From Corynebacterium sp. Marseille-P3884 (GTDB lineage: Bacteria > Actinomycetota > Actinomycetes > Mycobacteriales > Mycobacteriaceae): a DNA stretch of 64,000 nt. Below, piece by piece: positions 44,858 to 55,981 of this stretch; the stretch's first letter is position 1, and each line of letters opens with the position of its first letter. The notes below the pieces were generated by a model, which saw only the letters and a list, made by a program, of their open reading frames with translations, had not been told where the DNA came from and searched no databases. The DNA lies in contig NZ_JAGKSD010000003.1 of assembly GCF_017942225.1 (NCBI RefSeq), positions 1-64,000 on the forward strand, written 5' to 3'. Both the position numbers and the translations under genes were made by a program.

Positions 44858-45478
44858 ATGTCTTTCCAGATGCCCAACTCCCGCTACGTCCTGCCGAGCT
44901 TCATCGAGCAGTCCTCGTTCGGCACGAAGGAGACCAACCCGTACTCGAAGCTGTTCGAGGAGCGCATCATCTTCCTGGGCACCCAGGTCGACGACACCTC
45001 CGCGAACGACATCATGGCGCAGCTGCTCGTGCTGGAGTCCCAGGACCCGGACCGCGACATCACGATGTACATCAACTCGCCGGGCGGTTCGTTCACGTCC
45101 TTGATGGCGATCTACGACACGATGCAGTACGTCCGCCCCGATGTCCAGACCGTGTGCCTCGGCCAGGCAGCGTCCGCCGCGGCGGTCATTCTCGCCGCTG
45201 GTGCGCCGGGTAAGCGTGCCGCGCTGCCGAATTCCCGCGTGCTGATCCACCAGCCGGCCACCCAGGGCACCCAGGGCCAGGTGTCGGACCTGGAGATTCA
45301 GGCCAGGGAGATCGAGCGCATGCGCCGCCTCATGGAGGACACGCTCGCCCGTCACTCCGGCCGCACGTCCGAGCAGGTCCGCATCGACACTGACCGCGAC
45401 AAGATCCTCACCGCCCAGGAGGCTGTCGAGTACGGCATCATCGACCAGGTCTTCGACTACCGCAAGCTCAACGCTTAA
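44858..45478 (+). CDS. clpP2: ATP-dependent Clp protease proteolytic subunit 2
   Basis: This 206-residue paralog has Ser106 in GQAASAAAVIL, His in RVLIHQPA, and an Asp in DRDKILTAQEA. A longer N-terminus (MSFQMPNSRYVLPSFIEQ) is typical of ClpP2. It pairs with ClpP1 and ClpX/ClpC to make the essential actinobacterial protease. AGAGGAG lies upstream. A hairpin follows the gene, with a GCTTATCGACG copy at 45488. Confidence 0.96.
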   Translation: MSFQMPNSRYVLPSFIEQSSFGTKETNPYSKLFEERIIFLGTQVDDTSANDIMAQLLVLESQDPDRDITMYINSPGGSFTSLMAIYDTMQYVRPDVQTVCLGQAASAAAVILAAGAPGKRAALPNSRVLIHQPATQGTQGQVSDLEIQAREIERMRRLMEDTLARHSGRTSEQVRIDTDRDKILTAQEAVEYGIIDQVFDYRKLNA

Positions 45479-45499
45479 AAAGCATTCGCTTATCGACGC

Positions 45500-45531
45500 C
45501 CCCGCCTCATCCCTCCCAGGATGCGGCGGGG
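45500..45531. terminator. Hairpin after clpP2
   Basis: CCCCGCCTCATCC pairs with GGATGCGGCGGGG at 12 of 13 positions around a short loop, followed by TGCTGCGTTG. It separates clpP2 from the convergent lipoprotein gene. Confidence 0.65.
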
Positions 45532-45549
45532 TGCTGCGTTGTAACCAGG

Positions 45550-46110
45550 CTAGTCGCAGATAATCATCTTCTCTTTGAGCTCGTCGGGGAAGCCGAGCTC
45601 GTCGACTTCCGCTTCGTCGTAGCACTTGAAGCCGGTGTAGGTTTGGCCGCTCGCTTCGAACCCGGCCCATTCCTTGCCGTCCCAGTACACGTACTCGGTG
45701 TGGTCGGTGGCGTAGGTGCCGATGCCCGCGTGGCTCCCGTCGCAGTAGAAAGAGATGAGTTCGCCCGGCTCGCCTTCCTCCATGGGCGTCCAATCGCACG
45801 GGCCCTTCTCGGAACCGGCACCGGCGCCAGCTTCCTTGTCACCCTTGTCGTCTTCGCCGCCCTTGTCGTCGGTGTCGGCTTCCGCGTCGTCGCCCTCGGT
45901 CTCGTAGATCGTGGACACAGTGGTCGATGAGCGCTCGCTGGTCTCCTCCTTCTCGCTTTCCTCCGCGGCGGAAGAGGTCTCCGGCGCGGAGGTCAGGTCC
46001 GGTTCAGCGAGCTTCTCGTCGTCGGTGCCGCAGGCGGCGACAGCCAGCGGCAGGGTGAGTGCGAAGAATGCGGCGGTGTAACGGCTGCGGCGGCGGATGT
46101 GCGTAGTCAT
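45550..46110 (-). CDS. Acidic lipoprotein of unknown function
   Basis: The 186-residue protein has a signal with lipobox PLAVAAC and a 75-residue acidic Ser/Thr/Glu linker. The C-terminal domain holds four Cys (PCDWTP, FYCDGS, FKCYDE, IICD), which could form two disulfides. It is followed at 46197 by a lipoprotein with the same leader style (AEPDL versus AEPEL). No known domain is recognised. It is exported and lipid-anchored (inference). Confidence 0.78.
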   Translation of the reverse strand: MTTHIRRRSRYTAAFFALTLPLAVAACGTDDEKLAEPDLTSAPETSSAAEESEKEETSERSSTTVSTIYETEGDDAEADTDDKGGEDDKGDKEAGAGAGSEKGPCDWTPMEEGEPGELISFYCDGSHAGIGTYATDHTEYVYWDGKEWAGFEASGQTYTGFKCYDEAEVDELGFPDELKEKMIICD

Positions 46111-46196
46111 GGCGGGAAGTCCTTTTCATGGGGGTTGTTTTAACCAACACCCTAGCGTGTGGCTCGGACCAACGCGGGGACCAGCGCATTCGCCGG

Positions 46197-46775
46197 TTAT
46201 TGAACCACAGTACGGTCAGGCCCCGTCACGATGAACGATGCGTCGTTATAGCCGCACTCGATGCTTTCCTCATCGGGGACCTGGCACCAGCCGTTGAGGT
46301 GCTCGAGGCGCTCACCCGGGGCGAGCGCACCGTCGCCTGCGGGGATGCCCTCCAGAACGCCCCAGGAGACACCGTCGTCACTGGCAAAAATCGCCCCAGG
46401 GCGTCCGGTGAACGGAGCCCACGGTTGGCCGGGCATGTCCTCGAGGTTCGGCACTGAGTCATCGGGGTTCGCGGAACACGCGACAGACGCTGCGCCGAGG
46501 ACGCAGAAATAGTTTGTGCCCGCCTTGTCCATTTCGATCACGGCAGTCTCGCCGCGCTCGTCCAAAAACTCAGCGGGGGAGACAAGCGAGTACTCGGGTT
46601 CGGTCGTCTCGTTGGCCGTCTCGCTGGGTGTTTCGCTGCCCGCCTCGCTGGGCGTTTCGCTGGCAGTCGAGGTGCTCAGCTCCGGCTCGGCGATGTCCTG
46701 GTCCTCGGAGCAACCCGCGATGGCGAGCGGGAGAGCGAGGGTGCAGCTGGCGATGGCGAAACGGCGAAACATCAT
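46197..46775 (-). CDS. Lipoprotein of unknown function, leader paralog of its neighbour
   Basis: This 192-residue protein has a lipobox (PLAIAGC) and a linker with repeated SETPSE-like units. The C-terminal domain of about 110 residues contains Cys (NYFCVLGAASVACSANP, LNGWCQVPDEESIECGY). It begins with AEPEL after the Cys, like the neighbour's AEPDL. The start is one of two adjacent ATGs (46775 or 46772). It may be cotranscribed with the hydrolase at 46786 (10-bp gap). No function proposed. Confidence 0.75.
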   Translation of the reverse strand: MMFRRFAIASCTLALPLAIAGCSEDQDIAEPELSTSTASETPSEAGSETPSETANETTEPEYSLVSPAEFLDERGETAVIEMDKAGTNYFCVLGAASVACSANPDDSVPNLEDMPGQPWAPFTGRPGAIFASDDGVSWGVLEGIPAGDGALAPGERLEHLNGWCQVPDEESIECGYNDASFIVTGPDRTVVQ

Positions 46776-46785
46776 AGGCCGCAGT

Positions 46786-47559
46786 CTACTGCTCCAAAAA
46801 CGCCAGCAGGGCCTCGTTGAACTTCTCGGGCTGTTCGGTGCCGACTTGGTGGGAGGCGTCCTCGATGACGACGCACTGGGCCTCACCGGTCACGCCCGCG
46901 GCGATCTCCTGGAGCTGCTTCGGGCCAGTCGAGGGATCCTCGGCACCGGCGATGGTCAGCACCGGAACGCTGATCTCCTGCAGACGCTCGTCAAAGCCCC
47001 ACTTCGCCAGGGCATCGCCGCATTGTGCGTACGCTTCGGGGTCGACGGATCCGACCATCGCTTTGAACTTATCGACGACACCCGCCTCCCTTTCCTTGAA
47101 TCCTTCCGTGACCCAGTTGTCCACGGTCGGGTCCACGATGGAATCCATGCCGCTGTCGCGTGCGGTATCGGAGCGTTCCTGCCACTTGCCAGCACCGCCG
47201 AGGAAAGTGGCGGTGGAGGCGAAGACAGCGCGGTCAATGCGGTCGGAAGTTGCGGCCAGGTACTGCGCGATCGCGCCGCCCATGGACAGCCCGACGATGG
47301 TGCAGCGCTCGATGCCCAACGAGGTCAACGTCTCTAGCACGTCCTGTGCGAGGTCGTCGACGGTGGTCATTCCCAAATCGACGGCCGGGGTGGGGGAGTC
47401 GCCGTGGCCGCGGTGATCGATGCGCACGATGCGGTAATCACCTTCCAAGGCTGACAGCTGCGGCTCCCATGCCTCGTGCGTGGTGCCGATGGACGGGAGT
47501 AGAACGACGGTTTTATCGCTGGATTCGTTGCCGGATACGATGGAATGCAGTGTGGTCAT
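46786..47559 (-). CDS. Alpha/beta hydrolase, 3-oxoadipate enol-lactonase-like
   Basis: This 257-residue hydrolase has the nucleophile elbow GLSMGGA, the acid in GAEDPS, and His in EDASHQVG. The pattern LPSIGTTHEAWEPQLSAL and RIDHRGHGDS resemble PcaD-type lactonases. No other protocatechuate genes lie in the window, so the substrate is undetermined. ATG 47559 is the natural start. The next gene downstream is a lipoprotein. Confidence 0.82.
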   Translation of the reverse strand: MTTLHSIVSGNESSDKTVVLLPSIGTTHEAWEPQLSALEGDYRIVRIDHRGHGDSPTPAVDLGMTTVDDLAQDVLETLTSLGIERCTIVGLSMGGAIAQYLAATSDRIDRAVFASTATFLGGAGKWQERSDTARDSGMDSIVDPTVDNWVTEGFKEREAGVVDKFKAMVGSVDPEAYAQCGDALAKWGFDERLQEISVPVLTIAGAEDPSTGPKQLQEIAAGVTGEAQCVVIEDASHQVGTEQPEKFNEALLAFLEQ

Positions 47560-47782
47560 GCTTTCATTGTTCCCAAAAACGACGCTGCGTGCAGGCGCTC
47601 AGCGGGGCCTCCCACTGTGCGTGGCTTCCATCTGAAATAGTGGTGGGAAGGAGAGCTTAGTGGCAGTGTTCGAGTTGTTCGAACGGCCGCATCGGGAATG
47701 TTCACCCCACCGGGTAGCGTTGGGGTTCACAGCACGATCCTGAACCGACAAGAAGACGTAAAAGCGAGAAGTAGAACACCCC

Positions 47783-49054
47783 ATGGCAGTTACGCAAGAC
47801 AGTTCCGACCTGTTGAAGTGCTCCTTCTGCGGCAAGAGTCAGAAGCAAGTGCGCAAGCTCATCGCCGGCGGCGGCGTGTACATCTGCGACGAGTGCATTG
47901 AGCTGTGTAACGAGATCATTGAGGAAGAGCTGGCCGGTACCCAGTCCCAGGACAGCGGTGAGGAAGGCAAGCTCCCGCGTCCGTCCGAGATCACGGCGTT
48001 TTTGGATCAGTACGTGATTGGGCAGGACCCGGCGAAGCGCACCCTGGCTGTCGCGGTGTACAACCACTACAAGCGTGTGCGCACGGACAAGGGCAGTCTG
48101 AGGAAGAAGGACGAGGACGTCGAGATCGCCAAGTCCAATATTTTGCTGCTCGGCCCTACTGGTTCGGGTAAGACCTACCTGGCGCAGACGCTCGCGCGGA
48201 TGCTGAATGTCCCGTTCGCCATCGCGGACGCGACGAGTTTGACGGAGGCAGGCTACGTCGGCGAGGACGTGGAGAACATCCTGCTCAAGCTCCTCCAGGC
48301 CGCGGACTTCGATGTGGACCGTGCGCAGAACGGCATCATCTACGTCGACGAGGTGGACAAGATCTCCCGCAAGTCGGAGAACCCGTCGATCACCCGCGAC
48401 GTGTCGGGTGAGGGCGTGCAGCAGGCGCTGCTGAAGATCCTCGAGGGCACTGTCGCCTCTGTCCCGCCGCAGGGCGGCCGCAAGCACCCGAACCAGGAAT
48501 TCATCCAGGTGGACACCACCAATATCCTGTTCGTGGTGGCAGGCGCATTCGCGGGCCTGGACAAGGTCATCGCGGAGCGAGTGGGCAAAAAGGGCATCGG
48601 TTTCGGCGCGGAGATCGATAGTGCGGCGGAGCGCGAGGAGCAGAATATGCTCGCGCAGGTGCAGCCGGAGGACCTGGTCAAATTCGGTCTGATTCCGGAG
48701 TTTATCGGCCGCTTGCCCATCGTGGCGGCTGTGGAGAACCTCGACGAGGAATCACTCGTCCGCGTGCTCACCGAGCCGAAGAACTCCCTGGTGAAGCAGT
48801 ACCAGCGTCTGTTTGCCATGGACGGCGCGGAGCTGCGGTTCACCGACGATGCGCTGTCGGCAGTGGCGAAGAAGGCCGCTGACCGCGGCACGGGCGCGCG
48901 TGGCCTGCGCGCGATCATGGAGGACACCCTGGTGCCCATCATGTACGACTTGCCCGACCGCGAAGACGTCGAAGAGGTCGTGGTGGACGCTGAGGTGATC
49001 AATGGGGCCGGCGAGCCGGAATACGTGCTGCGGAAGTCCAAGAAGTCCGCATAA
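47783..49054 (+). CDS. clpX: ATP-dependent Clp protease ATP-binding subunit ClpX
   Basis: The 423-residue AAA+ unfoldase has an N-terminal zinc-binding domain with four Cys (13, 16, 35, 38). The Walker A motif is GPTGSGKT and Walker B is [10 protein letters not shown]; sensor regions follow ([18 protein letters not shown]). It feeds substrates to ClpP1P2. The gene is separate from clpP by 2.3 kb, including two lipoproteins and a hydrolase on the opposite strand. An upstream region of 223 bp has no clear gene. Confidence 0.96.
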   Translation: MAVTQDSSDLLKCSFCGKSQKQVRKLIAGGGVYICDECIELCNEIIEEELAGTQSQDSGEEGKLPRPSEITAFLDQYVIGQDPAKRTLAVAVYNHYKRVRTDKGSLRKKDEDVEIAKSNILLLGPTGSGKTYLAQTLARMLNVPFAIADATSLTEAGYVGEDVENILLKLLQAADFDVDRAQNGIIYVDEVDKISRKSENPSITRDVSGEGVQQALLKILEGTVASVPPQGGRKHPNQEFIQVDTTNILFVVAGAFAGLDKVIAERVGKKGIGFGAEIDSAAEREEQNMLAQVQPEDLVKFGLIPEFIGRLPIVAAVENLDEESLVRVLTEPKNSLVKQYQRLFAMDGAELRFTDDALSAVAKKAADRGTGARGLRAIMEDTLVPIMYDLPDREDVEEVVVDAEVINGAGEPEYVLRKSKKSA

Positions 49055-49069
49055 CAGGGCAGGTCCCAG

Positions 49070-49885
49070 CTATTCGCCGGAGGGGGTGTCGGTGTAGTTG
49101 GGGTCGTAGATGTCGTCGACAAGCGTGTCCGCGATGTAGTCGCCCTCGCTGGACTCTTCCTGGCTTGCGGGCTGCGTGACGGCGGGCGTGGAATACGTCA
49201 GGTACGACTCGTAGCCCGAATGGGTGATATTCGACGTGAGGAACGTCAGCACCGCGTCAATGGTGAGGCGGCGCATGCCCTCCGTGTTGGTGGGGCTGAG
49301 CAAGTTCAAGCCGCCGAATTCATCCATCGTGGCGTGATTGCCGACGCGGAAGAATGTCAGCGATGCGATGAGCACGACGACATCCGTCGCGGAAATGCCC
49401 GGACGGAACGCACCCGCGTCTTGTCCCATCAGCAGGAGGCGTTCGATCTGGAGGAGCACCTCCGAATCGTTGCGGGTGGCGGTGAATTCTTCCGGGCTGA
49501 GCACGGGATCGAGATTCTCGCGCAAAAACAGGCGGATTGAATCCGGGTTCTGGATCATCCGGTTGTACAGCACGTCCACGAAGCGGCGGATGCCCTCGAC
49601 CGGGACTGCGTAGGAACGGTCCAGGAATTCCTGGGGCGGGATGAAGCTCCACGCCGCGCGGTTGAGCGCCCGGCGGTAAAGCTCGCGCTTGTCGCCGAAG
49701 TGGTAGTGCAGCATGCGCTTGGACATGCCGGCCTCGCGCGCGATCATGTCGAGCTTGGTGGCGGCGTACCCTTCCTGCGCGAAATGGATTAGCGCAATGT
49801 CCACGGCGCGGCCCAGGGCGGCGGTGTCGGCCTTGTCGGCCGGCTCACCGCCGGACTGGGTGCCGGGTTGCGGGGACTCCGTCAC
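49070..49885 (-). CDS. TetR-family transcriptional regulator
   Basis: The 271-residue protein has a TetR helix-turn-helix at about residues 40-65 (TKLDMIAREAGMSKRMLHYHFGDKREL), and a large C-terminal ligand domain. The start is GTG 49885 with AAAGGAG six bases upstream. The acidic C-terminal tail (SEGDYIADTLVDDIYD) is unusual. It diverges from mdh across 236 bp, so mdh or a distant gene could be its target. The ligand is unknown. Confidence 0.9.
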   Translation of the reverse strand: MTESPQPGTQSGGEPADKADTAALGRAVDIALIHFAQEGYAATKLDMIAREAGMSKRMLHYHFGDKRELYRRALNRAAWSFIPPQEFLDRSYAVPVEGIRRFVDVLYNRMIQNPDSIRLFLRENLDPVLSPEEFTATRNDSEVLLQIERLLLMGQDAGAFRPGISATDVVVLIASLTFFRVGNHATMDEFGGLNLLSPTNTEGMRRLTIDAVLTFLTSNITHSGYESYLTYSTPAVTQPASQEESSEGDYIADTLVDDIYDPNYTDTPSGE

Positions 49886-50097
49886 AACGTCTCCTTTGAA
49901 GCTTGAAAACGGGCTCACGGCGGGGGCGCAGATGCCCTGTCGTGTCCTTATTATCGTGCCCAAATGGGGTAGGCCGTGCCGAATGAACGGAAGAAGGTGG
50001 GCGCAGAATGTGGAAATTGCCTAGTGCAACGGGGGTAGCATGGGTGATGTTCAGAGAGCCCGCACGCCTATTCGGGGGGTACCGCCCACCCGGGTAG

Positions 50098-51114
<1,017 letters not shown>

Positions 51115-51158
51115 CACCCTCGAAGCCCGGCTGGGTACGACGGCTACACTGTCTAACC

Positions 51159-53897
51159 GTGACTGAATCTAGCGCGACGTACAACGAGCAGCTCATCGGT
51201 GCCAGCCGGGCAGACGCCCTGCCGAAGAGCTGGGAACCTCAGGACCTCGAGCAGGGGATCTACGACGATTGGGTGGCCAAGGGCTATTTCACGGCCGACC
51301 CGGCTTCGGATAAGCCCGCTTATTCGATCGTGTTGCCGCCGCCGAATGTGACGGGCCAGCTGCACATGGGGCATGCGCTCGACCACACGTTGATGGATTC
51401 GCTGGTCCGCCGCAAGCGCATGCAGGGCTACGAGGTCCTGTGGCTGCCGGGCATGGACCACGCGGGCATCGCCACGCAGACCAAGGTCGAGGCGATGCTC
51501 AAGGAGACCGAGGGCAAGGACCGCTACGACTACGGCCGCGAGGAATTCATCTCGCGTGTGTGGGAGTGGAAAGAGAAGTACGGCGGCACGATCACCTCGC
51601 AGATGCGCGCGATCGGCGATTCCGTCGACTGGTCGCGGGAGCGTTTCACGCTGGACGAAGGGCTCAACCGCGCGGTCGTCACCATTTTCAAGCAGCTTTT
51701 CGACGCTGGGATGATCTACCAGGATTACCGCCTGGTCAACTGGTCCCCGGTTTTGGAGACGGCCGTCTCCGATATCGAGGTCGTCTACAAGGATGTCGAG
51801 GGCGAATTCGTCTCCATCCGCTACGGCTCGCTGAATGACGACGAGCCGCACCTCATTGTCGCCACCACCCGTGTCGAGACGATGCTTGGCGACGTCGCTA
51901 TCGCCGTCCACCCCGATGACGAGCGCTACCAGCACCTCATCGGCGAAGAATTCGACCACCCGTTCCGCGATGACCTGAAACTGAAGGTCATCGCTGACGA
52001 CTACGTCGACATGGAGCTGGGCACCGGTGCGGTGAAGATCACCCCGGCCCACGACCCGAACGACTACGAGATGGGCCTGCGCCACGACCTGGACATGCCC
52101 ATCATCATGGACAAGACCGGCCGCATCGCCGACACCGGAACCCAATTCGACGGCCTGACCCGCGAAGACGCCCGCGTGCGAGTTCGTGAAGAACTCGCAC
52201 GGATGGGAAGAATCGTCAAGGAAGTCCGCCCCTACGTCCACTCCGTCGGCCACTCCGAGCGCACCGGCGAGCCGATCGAGCCGCGCCTGTCGCTGCAGTG
52301 GTTCGTGAAGGTCTCCGAGCTCGCCCGCATGTCCGGCGATGCCGTCCGCGAGGGCGACACCGTCATCCACCCGGAATCCCTGGAGAAGCGCTACTTCGAC
52401 TGGGTGGACAACATGCACGACTGGACGATCTCGCGCCAGCTGTGGTGGGGCCACCGCATCCCGATCTGGTACGGCCCAGAAGACGCCGACGGCAACCGTG
52501 ACATCATCTGCCTCGGCCCCGATGAAGAAGCACCAGTTGGCTACGAGCAGGACCCGGATGTCTTGGACACCTGGTTCTCGTCTGCCCTGTGGCCGTTTTC
52601 CACGATGGGCTGGCCGGACAACACCCCGGAACTGGAGAAGTTCTACCCGACGACGGTGCTGGTCACCGCCTACGACATTCTCTTCTTCTGGGTCGCACGT
52701 ATGATGATGTTCGGCACCTTCGCCGGCACCCAGATCCCTGAAATCCTTGGGGTCGGAGCGGAGCGTAGGCCCCAAGTGCCGTTCGACAATATCTTCCTCC
52801 ACGGCCTCGTCCGCGACGAGAAGGGCCGGAAGATGTCGAAGTCCCTCGGCAACGGCATTGACCCGATGGACTGGGTCCGCGACTATGGTGCGGACGCGCT
52901 GCGCTTCGCTCTCGCCCGCGGCGCGAACCCGGGCATCGACCTGCCGATCGGCGACGACAACGCCGCCGCCGCCCGCAATTTCGCGACCAAGCTCTACAAC
53001 GCCACCAAATTCGCCCTCATGAACGGCGCCGCCGTCGGTCCGCTGCCGGCGCGCGAGGAGCTCACCGACGCAGACCGCTGGATCCTGGACAGGCTGGAAA
53101 CGGTGCGGGGCAACGTCGATAAGCTTCTCGACGACTACCAGTTCTCCAAAGCCAACGAGGAGCTCTACCACTTCACCTGGGATGAGCTCTGCGACTGGTA
53201 CCTCGAGATCGCGAAGACCCAGATCCCGCGCGACGGCGAGACCGCACGCGGCCGCACCACCCAGATCGTCCTCGGCCGCGTCCTCGACGTGGTGCTGCGC
53301 CTGCTGCACCCGACGATGCCGTTCGTCACCGAGGTCCTCTGGAAAGCTCTCACCGAAAAGGACTCCCTGTGCCTCGCGCCGTGGCCCACCGCGGAGGACA
53401 CCAATGGCGGCGCCGAAGTCGACGAGACCGCCCAGCGCCGCATCAACGACGCGATCGCGCTAATCACCGAGCTGCGCCGTTTCCGCTCTGACCAGGGTGT
53501 CAAGCCGTCGCAGAAGGTGCCGGCGCGCCTTGATTTCGCCAAGGCGGACCTTTCCGGTCAGGAGGAGATGATCCGCTCGATCGCGAGGGTTCAGGAGCCG
53601 GGGGAGGACTTCGAGGCGTCGGCAAGCATTGAAGTGCGTCTCGCCGAAACCACCCTGGACGCGGCCCTGGACACCTCGGGCACCGTCGACGTCGCGGCTG
53701 AGCGCAAGCGCCTCGAAAAGGAGCTCGCCGCAGCGCAGAAGGAGCTGGACAACACCGGCAAGAAGCTCGGCAACGAGTCCTTCCTGTCCAAGGCCCCGGC
53801 CGAGGTCGTGGAGAAGATCCGCGAGCGCCAGCAGATCGCGCAGGAAGAAGTCGAGCGCGTCACCGCGCGCCTTAACGCGCTGCCGGAGGCCAAGTAG
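51159..53897 (+). CDS. valS: Valyl-tRNA synthetase
   Basis: This class I synthetase of 912 residues has the HIGH-type motif [15 protein letters not shown] and the KMSKS motif in [15 protein letters not shown] central CP1 editing region precedes the KMSKS site. The C-terminal coiled-coil ([19 protein letters not shown]) is typical of ValS. The start is GTG 51159. Its last base is the first base of the folC GTG, so the two are translationally coupled. Confidence 0.97.
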   Translation: MTESSATYNEQLIGASRADALPKSWEPQDLEQGIYDDWVAKGYFTADPASDKPAYSIVLPPPNVTGQLHMGHALDHTLMDSLVRRKRMQGYEVLWLPGMDHAGIATQTKVEAMLKETEGKDRYDYGREEFISRVWEWKEKYGGTITSQMRAIGDSVDWSRERFTLDEGLNRAVVTIFKQLFDAGMIYQDYRLVNWSPVLETAVSDIEVVYKDVEGEFVSIRYGSLNDDEPHLIVATTRVETMLGDVAIAVHPDDERYQHLIGEEFDHPFRDDLKLKVIADDYVDMELGTGAVKITPAHDPNDYEMGLRHDLDMPIIMDKTGRIADTGTQFDGLTREDARVRVREELARMGRIVKEVRPYVHSVGHSERTGEPIEPRLSLQWFVKVSELARMSGDAVREGDTVIHPESLEKRYFDWVDNMHDWTISRQLWWGHRIPIWYGPEDADGNRDIICLGPDEEAPVGYEQDPDVLDTWFSSALWPFSTMGWPDNTPELEKFYPTTVLVTAYDILFFWVARMMMFGTFAGTQIPEILGVGAERRPQVPFDNIFLHGLVRDEKGRKMSKSLGNGIDPMDWVRDYGADALRFALARGANPGIDLPIGDDNAAAARNFATKLYNATKFALMNGAAVGPLPAREELTDADRWILDRLETVRGNVDKLLDDYQFSKANEELYHFTWDELCDWYLEIAKTQIPRDGETARGRTTQIVLGRVLDVVLRLLHPTMPFVTEVLWKALTEKDSLCLAPWPTAEDTNGGAEVDETAQRRINDAIALITELRRFRSDQGVKPSQKVPARLDFAKADLSGQEEMIRSIARVQEPGEDFEASASIEVRLAETTLDAALDTSGTVDVAAERKRLEKELAAAQKELDNTGKKLGNESFLSKAPAEVVEKIRERQQIAQEEVERVTARLNALPEAK

Positions 53898-55387
53898 TGG
53901 CGGACCGCGAGGAGAGCGGATACGACATCCGCATGGACGAAGACGGGCTCGTTCTCAATTTGGGCGACGAGCTTATCGACGACACCCCCGCCGATCCCGA
54001 CGCCTCCGCCCCCGTCCCGCGCCCCGTGAGCGAGGATGATCTCGCCGAACTCGCCCGTGTGGAGCGCGAATTGCTCGCGCGCTGGCCCGAAACGAAGATC
54101 GACCCCAGCCTTGAGCGCATCGAGATGCTCATGGATTTCCTCGGCCACCCGGAGCGCGCCTACAAGGTCATTCACGTCGCCGGCACGAACGGCAAGACGT
54201 CGACGGTGCGAATGATCGAGTCGCTGCTGCGCTCTTTCGGCGCGCGCGTGGGCCGCACGACGAGCCCGCACCTGCAGTCGATCACTGAGCGCGTCGGCAT
54301 TGACGGTGAGCCGATCCACCCGGCTGATTTCGTGCGCATCTACGACGAAATCGCACCCTTCATTGAGATGGTCGATGCCAAAAGCGACCACCCGATGTCG
54401 TATTTCGAGGTGACCGTCGCGATCGCGCTCGCCGCTTTCGCTGATGCCCCCGTCGAGATCGCCGTCGTCGAAGTCGGCATGGGCGGCACGTGGGACGCGA
54501 CGAATGTCGTTGAATCCGACGTGGACGTCATCATGCCCGTCGGCCTCGACCACACCGACTACCTTGGCGACACCCTCGCCGAGATCGCGGGGGAGAAGGC
54601 TGGCATCGTTCGCCGCCCTGAGGCCGTCACCGTCGTCGCGAACCAAGAACCCGACGCGATGCGCGTCATCTTGGAGCGCACCGTCGAGGTCGGCACCGCG
54701 GTCGCGCGTCTCGACGAAGAATTCGGCGTCGAAGAAGCCGGCGTCGCCGTCGGCGGCCAAACCTTGAAACTGCGCGGCCTGTCCGGCACCTACGACAACA
54801 TCTTCCTGCCGTTGTCCGGCCCGCACCAGGCCCGGAACGCAGCCGTCGCACTCGCCGCTGTCGAAGCGTTCTTCGGCGCCGGCGCGGAAAAGCCCCTCGA
54901 CGCCGACACCGTGCGCGAAGGGTTCGCCGCCGCCGTGTCCCCGGGACGTCTCGAGCGCGTGCGTTCCACCCCGACGACGTTTGTCGACGCGACCCACAAT
55001 CCGCACGGCGCACACGCCCTCGCCGCCGCCATCGAGCGCGATTTCAACTTCGCGCGCCTTATCGGCGTACTCGGCATCCTCGACGACAAAGATGCCGTCG
55101 GCGTGTTCACCGCGCTCGAGCCCGTGTTGAGCGAAGTGGTCATCACCCAGAACTCGTCGCCGCGCGCCACCGACGCGTACGAGCTCGCCGAGACCGCGCG
55201 AGACATCTTCGGCGAGGAGCGCGTCCACGTCGAAGAGCATCTCCCGTCCGCGTACACGCTCGCCGTCGAGCTCGCCGAAGAAGCGCTCGAAGCCGTCGGC
55301 GCGCAATCCGGCTCGGGAGTGCTTATCACTGGCTCCGTCGTCACCGCCGGCGAGGCCCGCGCCATGTTTGGAAAGGACCCCGAATAA
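53897..55387 (+). CDS. folC: Folylpolyglutamate synthase / dihydrofolate synthase
   Basis: The 496-residue Mur-ligase family enzyme joins glutamate to folates. The ATP-binding loop is HVAGTNGKTSTVRMIES, and the folate-binding segment is RTTSPHLQSITERVGIDG. DYLGDTLAEIAGEKAGI and DATHNPHGAHA are conserved. The first 60 residues are an acidic extension, so an internal start is possible, but GTG 53897 is directly coupled to valS. DUF4233 follows, overlapping by one base. Confidence 0.94.
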   Translation: MADREESGYDIRMDEDGLVLNLGDELIDDTPADPDASAPVPRPVSEDDLAELARVERELLARWPETKIDPSLERIEMLMDFLGHPERAYKVIHVAGTNGKTSTVRMIESLLRSFGARVGRTTSPHLQSITERVGIDGEPIHPADFVRIYDEIAPFIEMVDAKSDHPMSYFEVTVAIALAAFADAPVEIAVVEVGMGGTWDATNVVESDVDVIMPVGLDHTDYLGDTLAEIAGEKAGIVRRPEAVTVVANQEPDAMRVILERTVEVGTAVARLDEEFGVEEAGVAVGGQTLKLRGLSGTYDNIFLPLSGPHQARNAAVALAAVEAFFGAGAEKPLDADTVREGFAAAVSPGRLERVRSTPTTFVDATHNPHGAHALAAAIERDFNFARLIGVLGILDDKDAVGVFTALEPVLSEVVITQNSSPRATDAYELAETARDIFGEERVHVEEHLPSAYTLAVELAEEALEAVGAQSGSGVLITGSVVTAGEARAMFGKDPE

Positions 55388-55836
55388 TGTCCCGCACGCC
55401 CCGCAAACCCGTCGAGTACGGCCCGCTCGGCCCCGGCTCCGCGCCCGTCAAGGACCCGATCAAAGGCCTATCCGGCGTGCTCTCCGGCACCCTGATCATG
55501 GAAGCGATCACGATCTGGCTGTGCCTGACCGTCATCCTCAAGATCAACGACGGCGAAATGTGGACCACGTTCAACTGGGTGTTCATCACCGTCATGGGGT
55601 TCGCGCATTTCATTGCGGCATTCTTCCAGCGACGCCCGGGAGCATTGCTTATCGACGTCGCCCTCCAAGTCCCCCTCATCATTATCGGCTTTGTCATCCA
55701 CTGGTCAGTCGGAGCAGTGGGCATCATGTTCGGAATCGTCTGGTTCCTGATCGTGAAAATGCGCGCCGATATCCTGGAACGCCAGCGCCGCGGGCTCCTC
55801 ACCACGCAGCACCTGGGCACTGCCGACGAGGGGTAA
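55387..55836 (+). CDS. DUF4233 membrane protein
   Basis: The 149-residue protein has about four transmembrane segments (TLIMEAITIWLCLTVIL, FNWVFITVMGFAHFIAAFF, ALLIDVALQVPLIIIGF, SVGAVGIMFGIVWFLIV). DUF4233 proteins almost always follow folC in actinobacteria and often precede ndk. No ndk follows here; the next gene is a thiolase 145 bp on. Its function is unknown. Confidence 0.88.
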   Translation: MSRTPRKPVEYGPLGPGSAPVKDPIKGLSGVLSGTLIMEAITIWLCLTVILKINDGEMWTTFNWVFITVMGFAHFIAAFFQRRPGALLIDVALQVPLIIIGFVIHWSVGAVGIMFGIVWFLIVKMRADILERQRRGLLTTQHLGTADEG

Positions 55837-55981
55837 AAGGCGCGAGTGGCCCGTCGATAAGCGCTGCGAAATGTGAGCGGCGCTACCCCGGTCAGAAAAA
55901 GTGATCGAGGCGCGGAACTCGACTGTGATCTTTCCTATAATTGTGTGGATGTGTAATCCAGCACAACGATGAAGGAGATCC

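Noticed and set aside
51153..53309. 718-codon open frame antisense to valS
   Set aside because: Same reason: conserved valS motifs are on the plus strand, and the antisense protein is compositionally odd.
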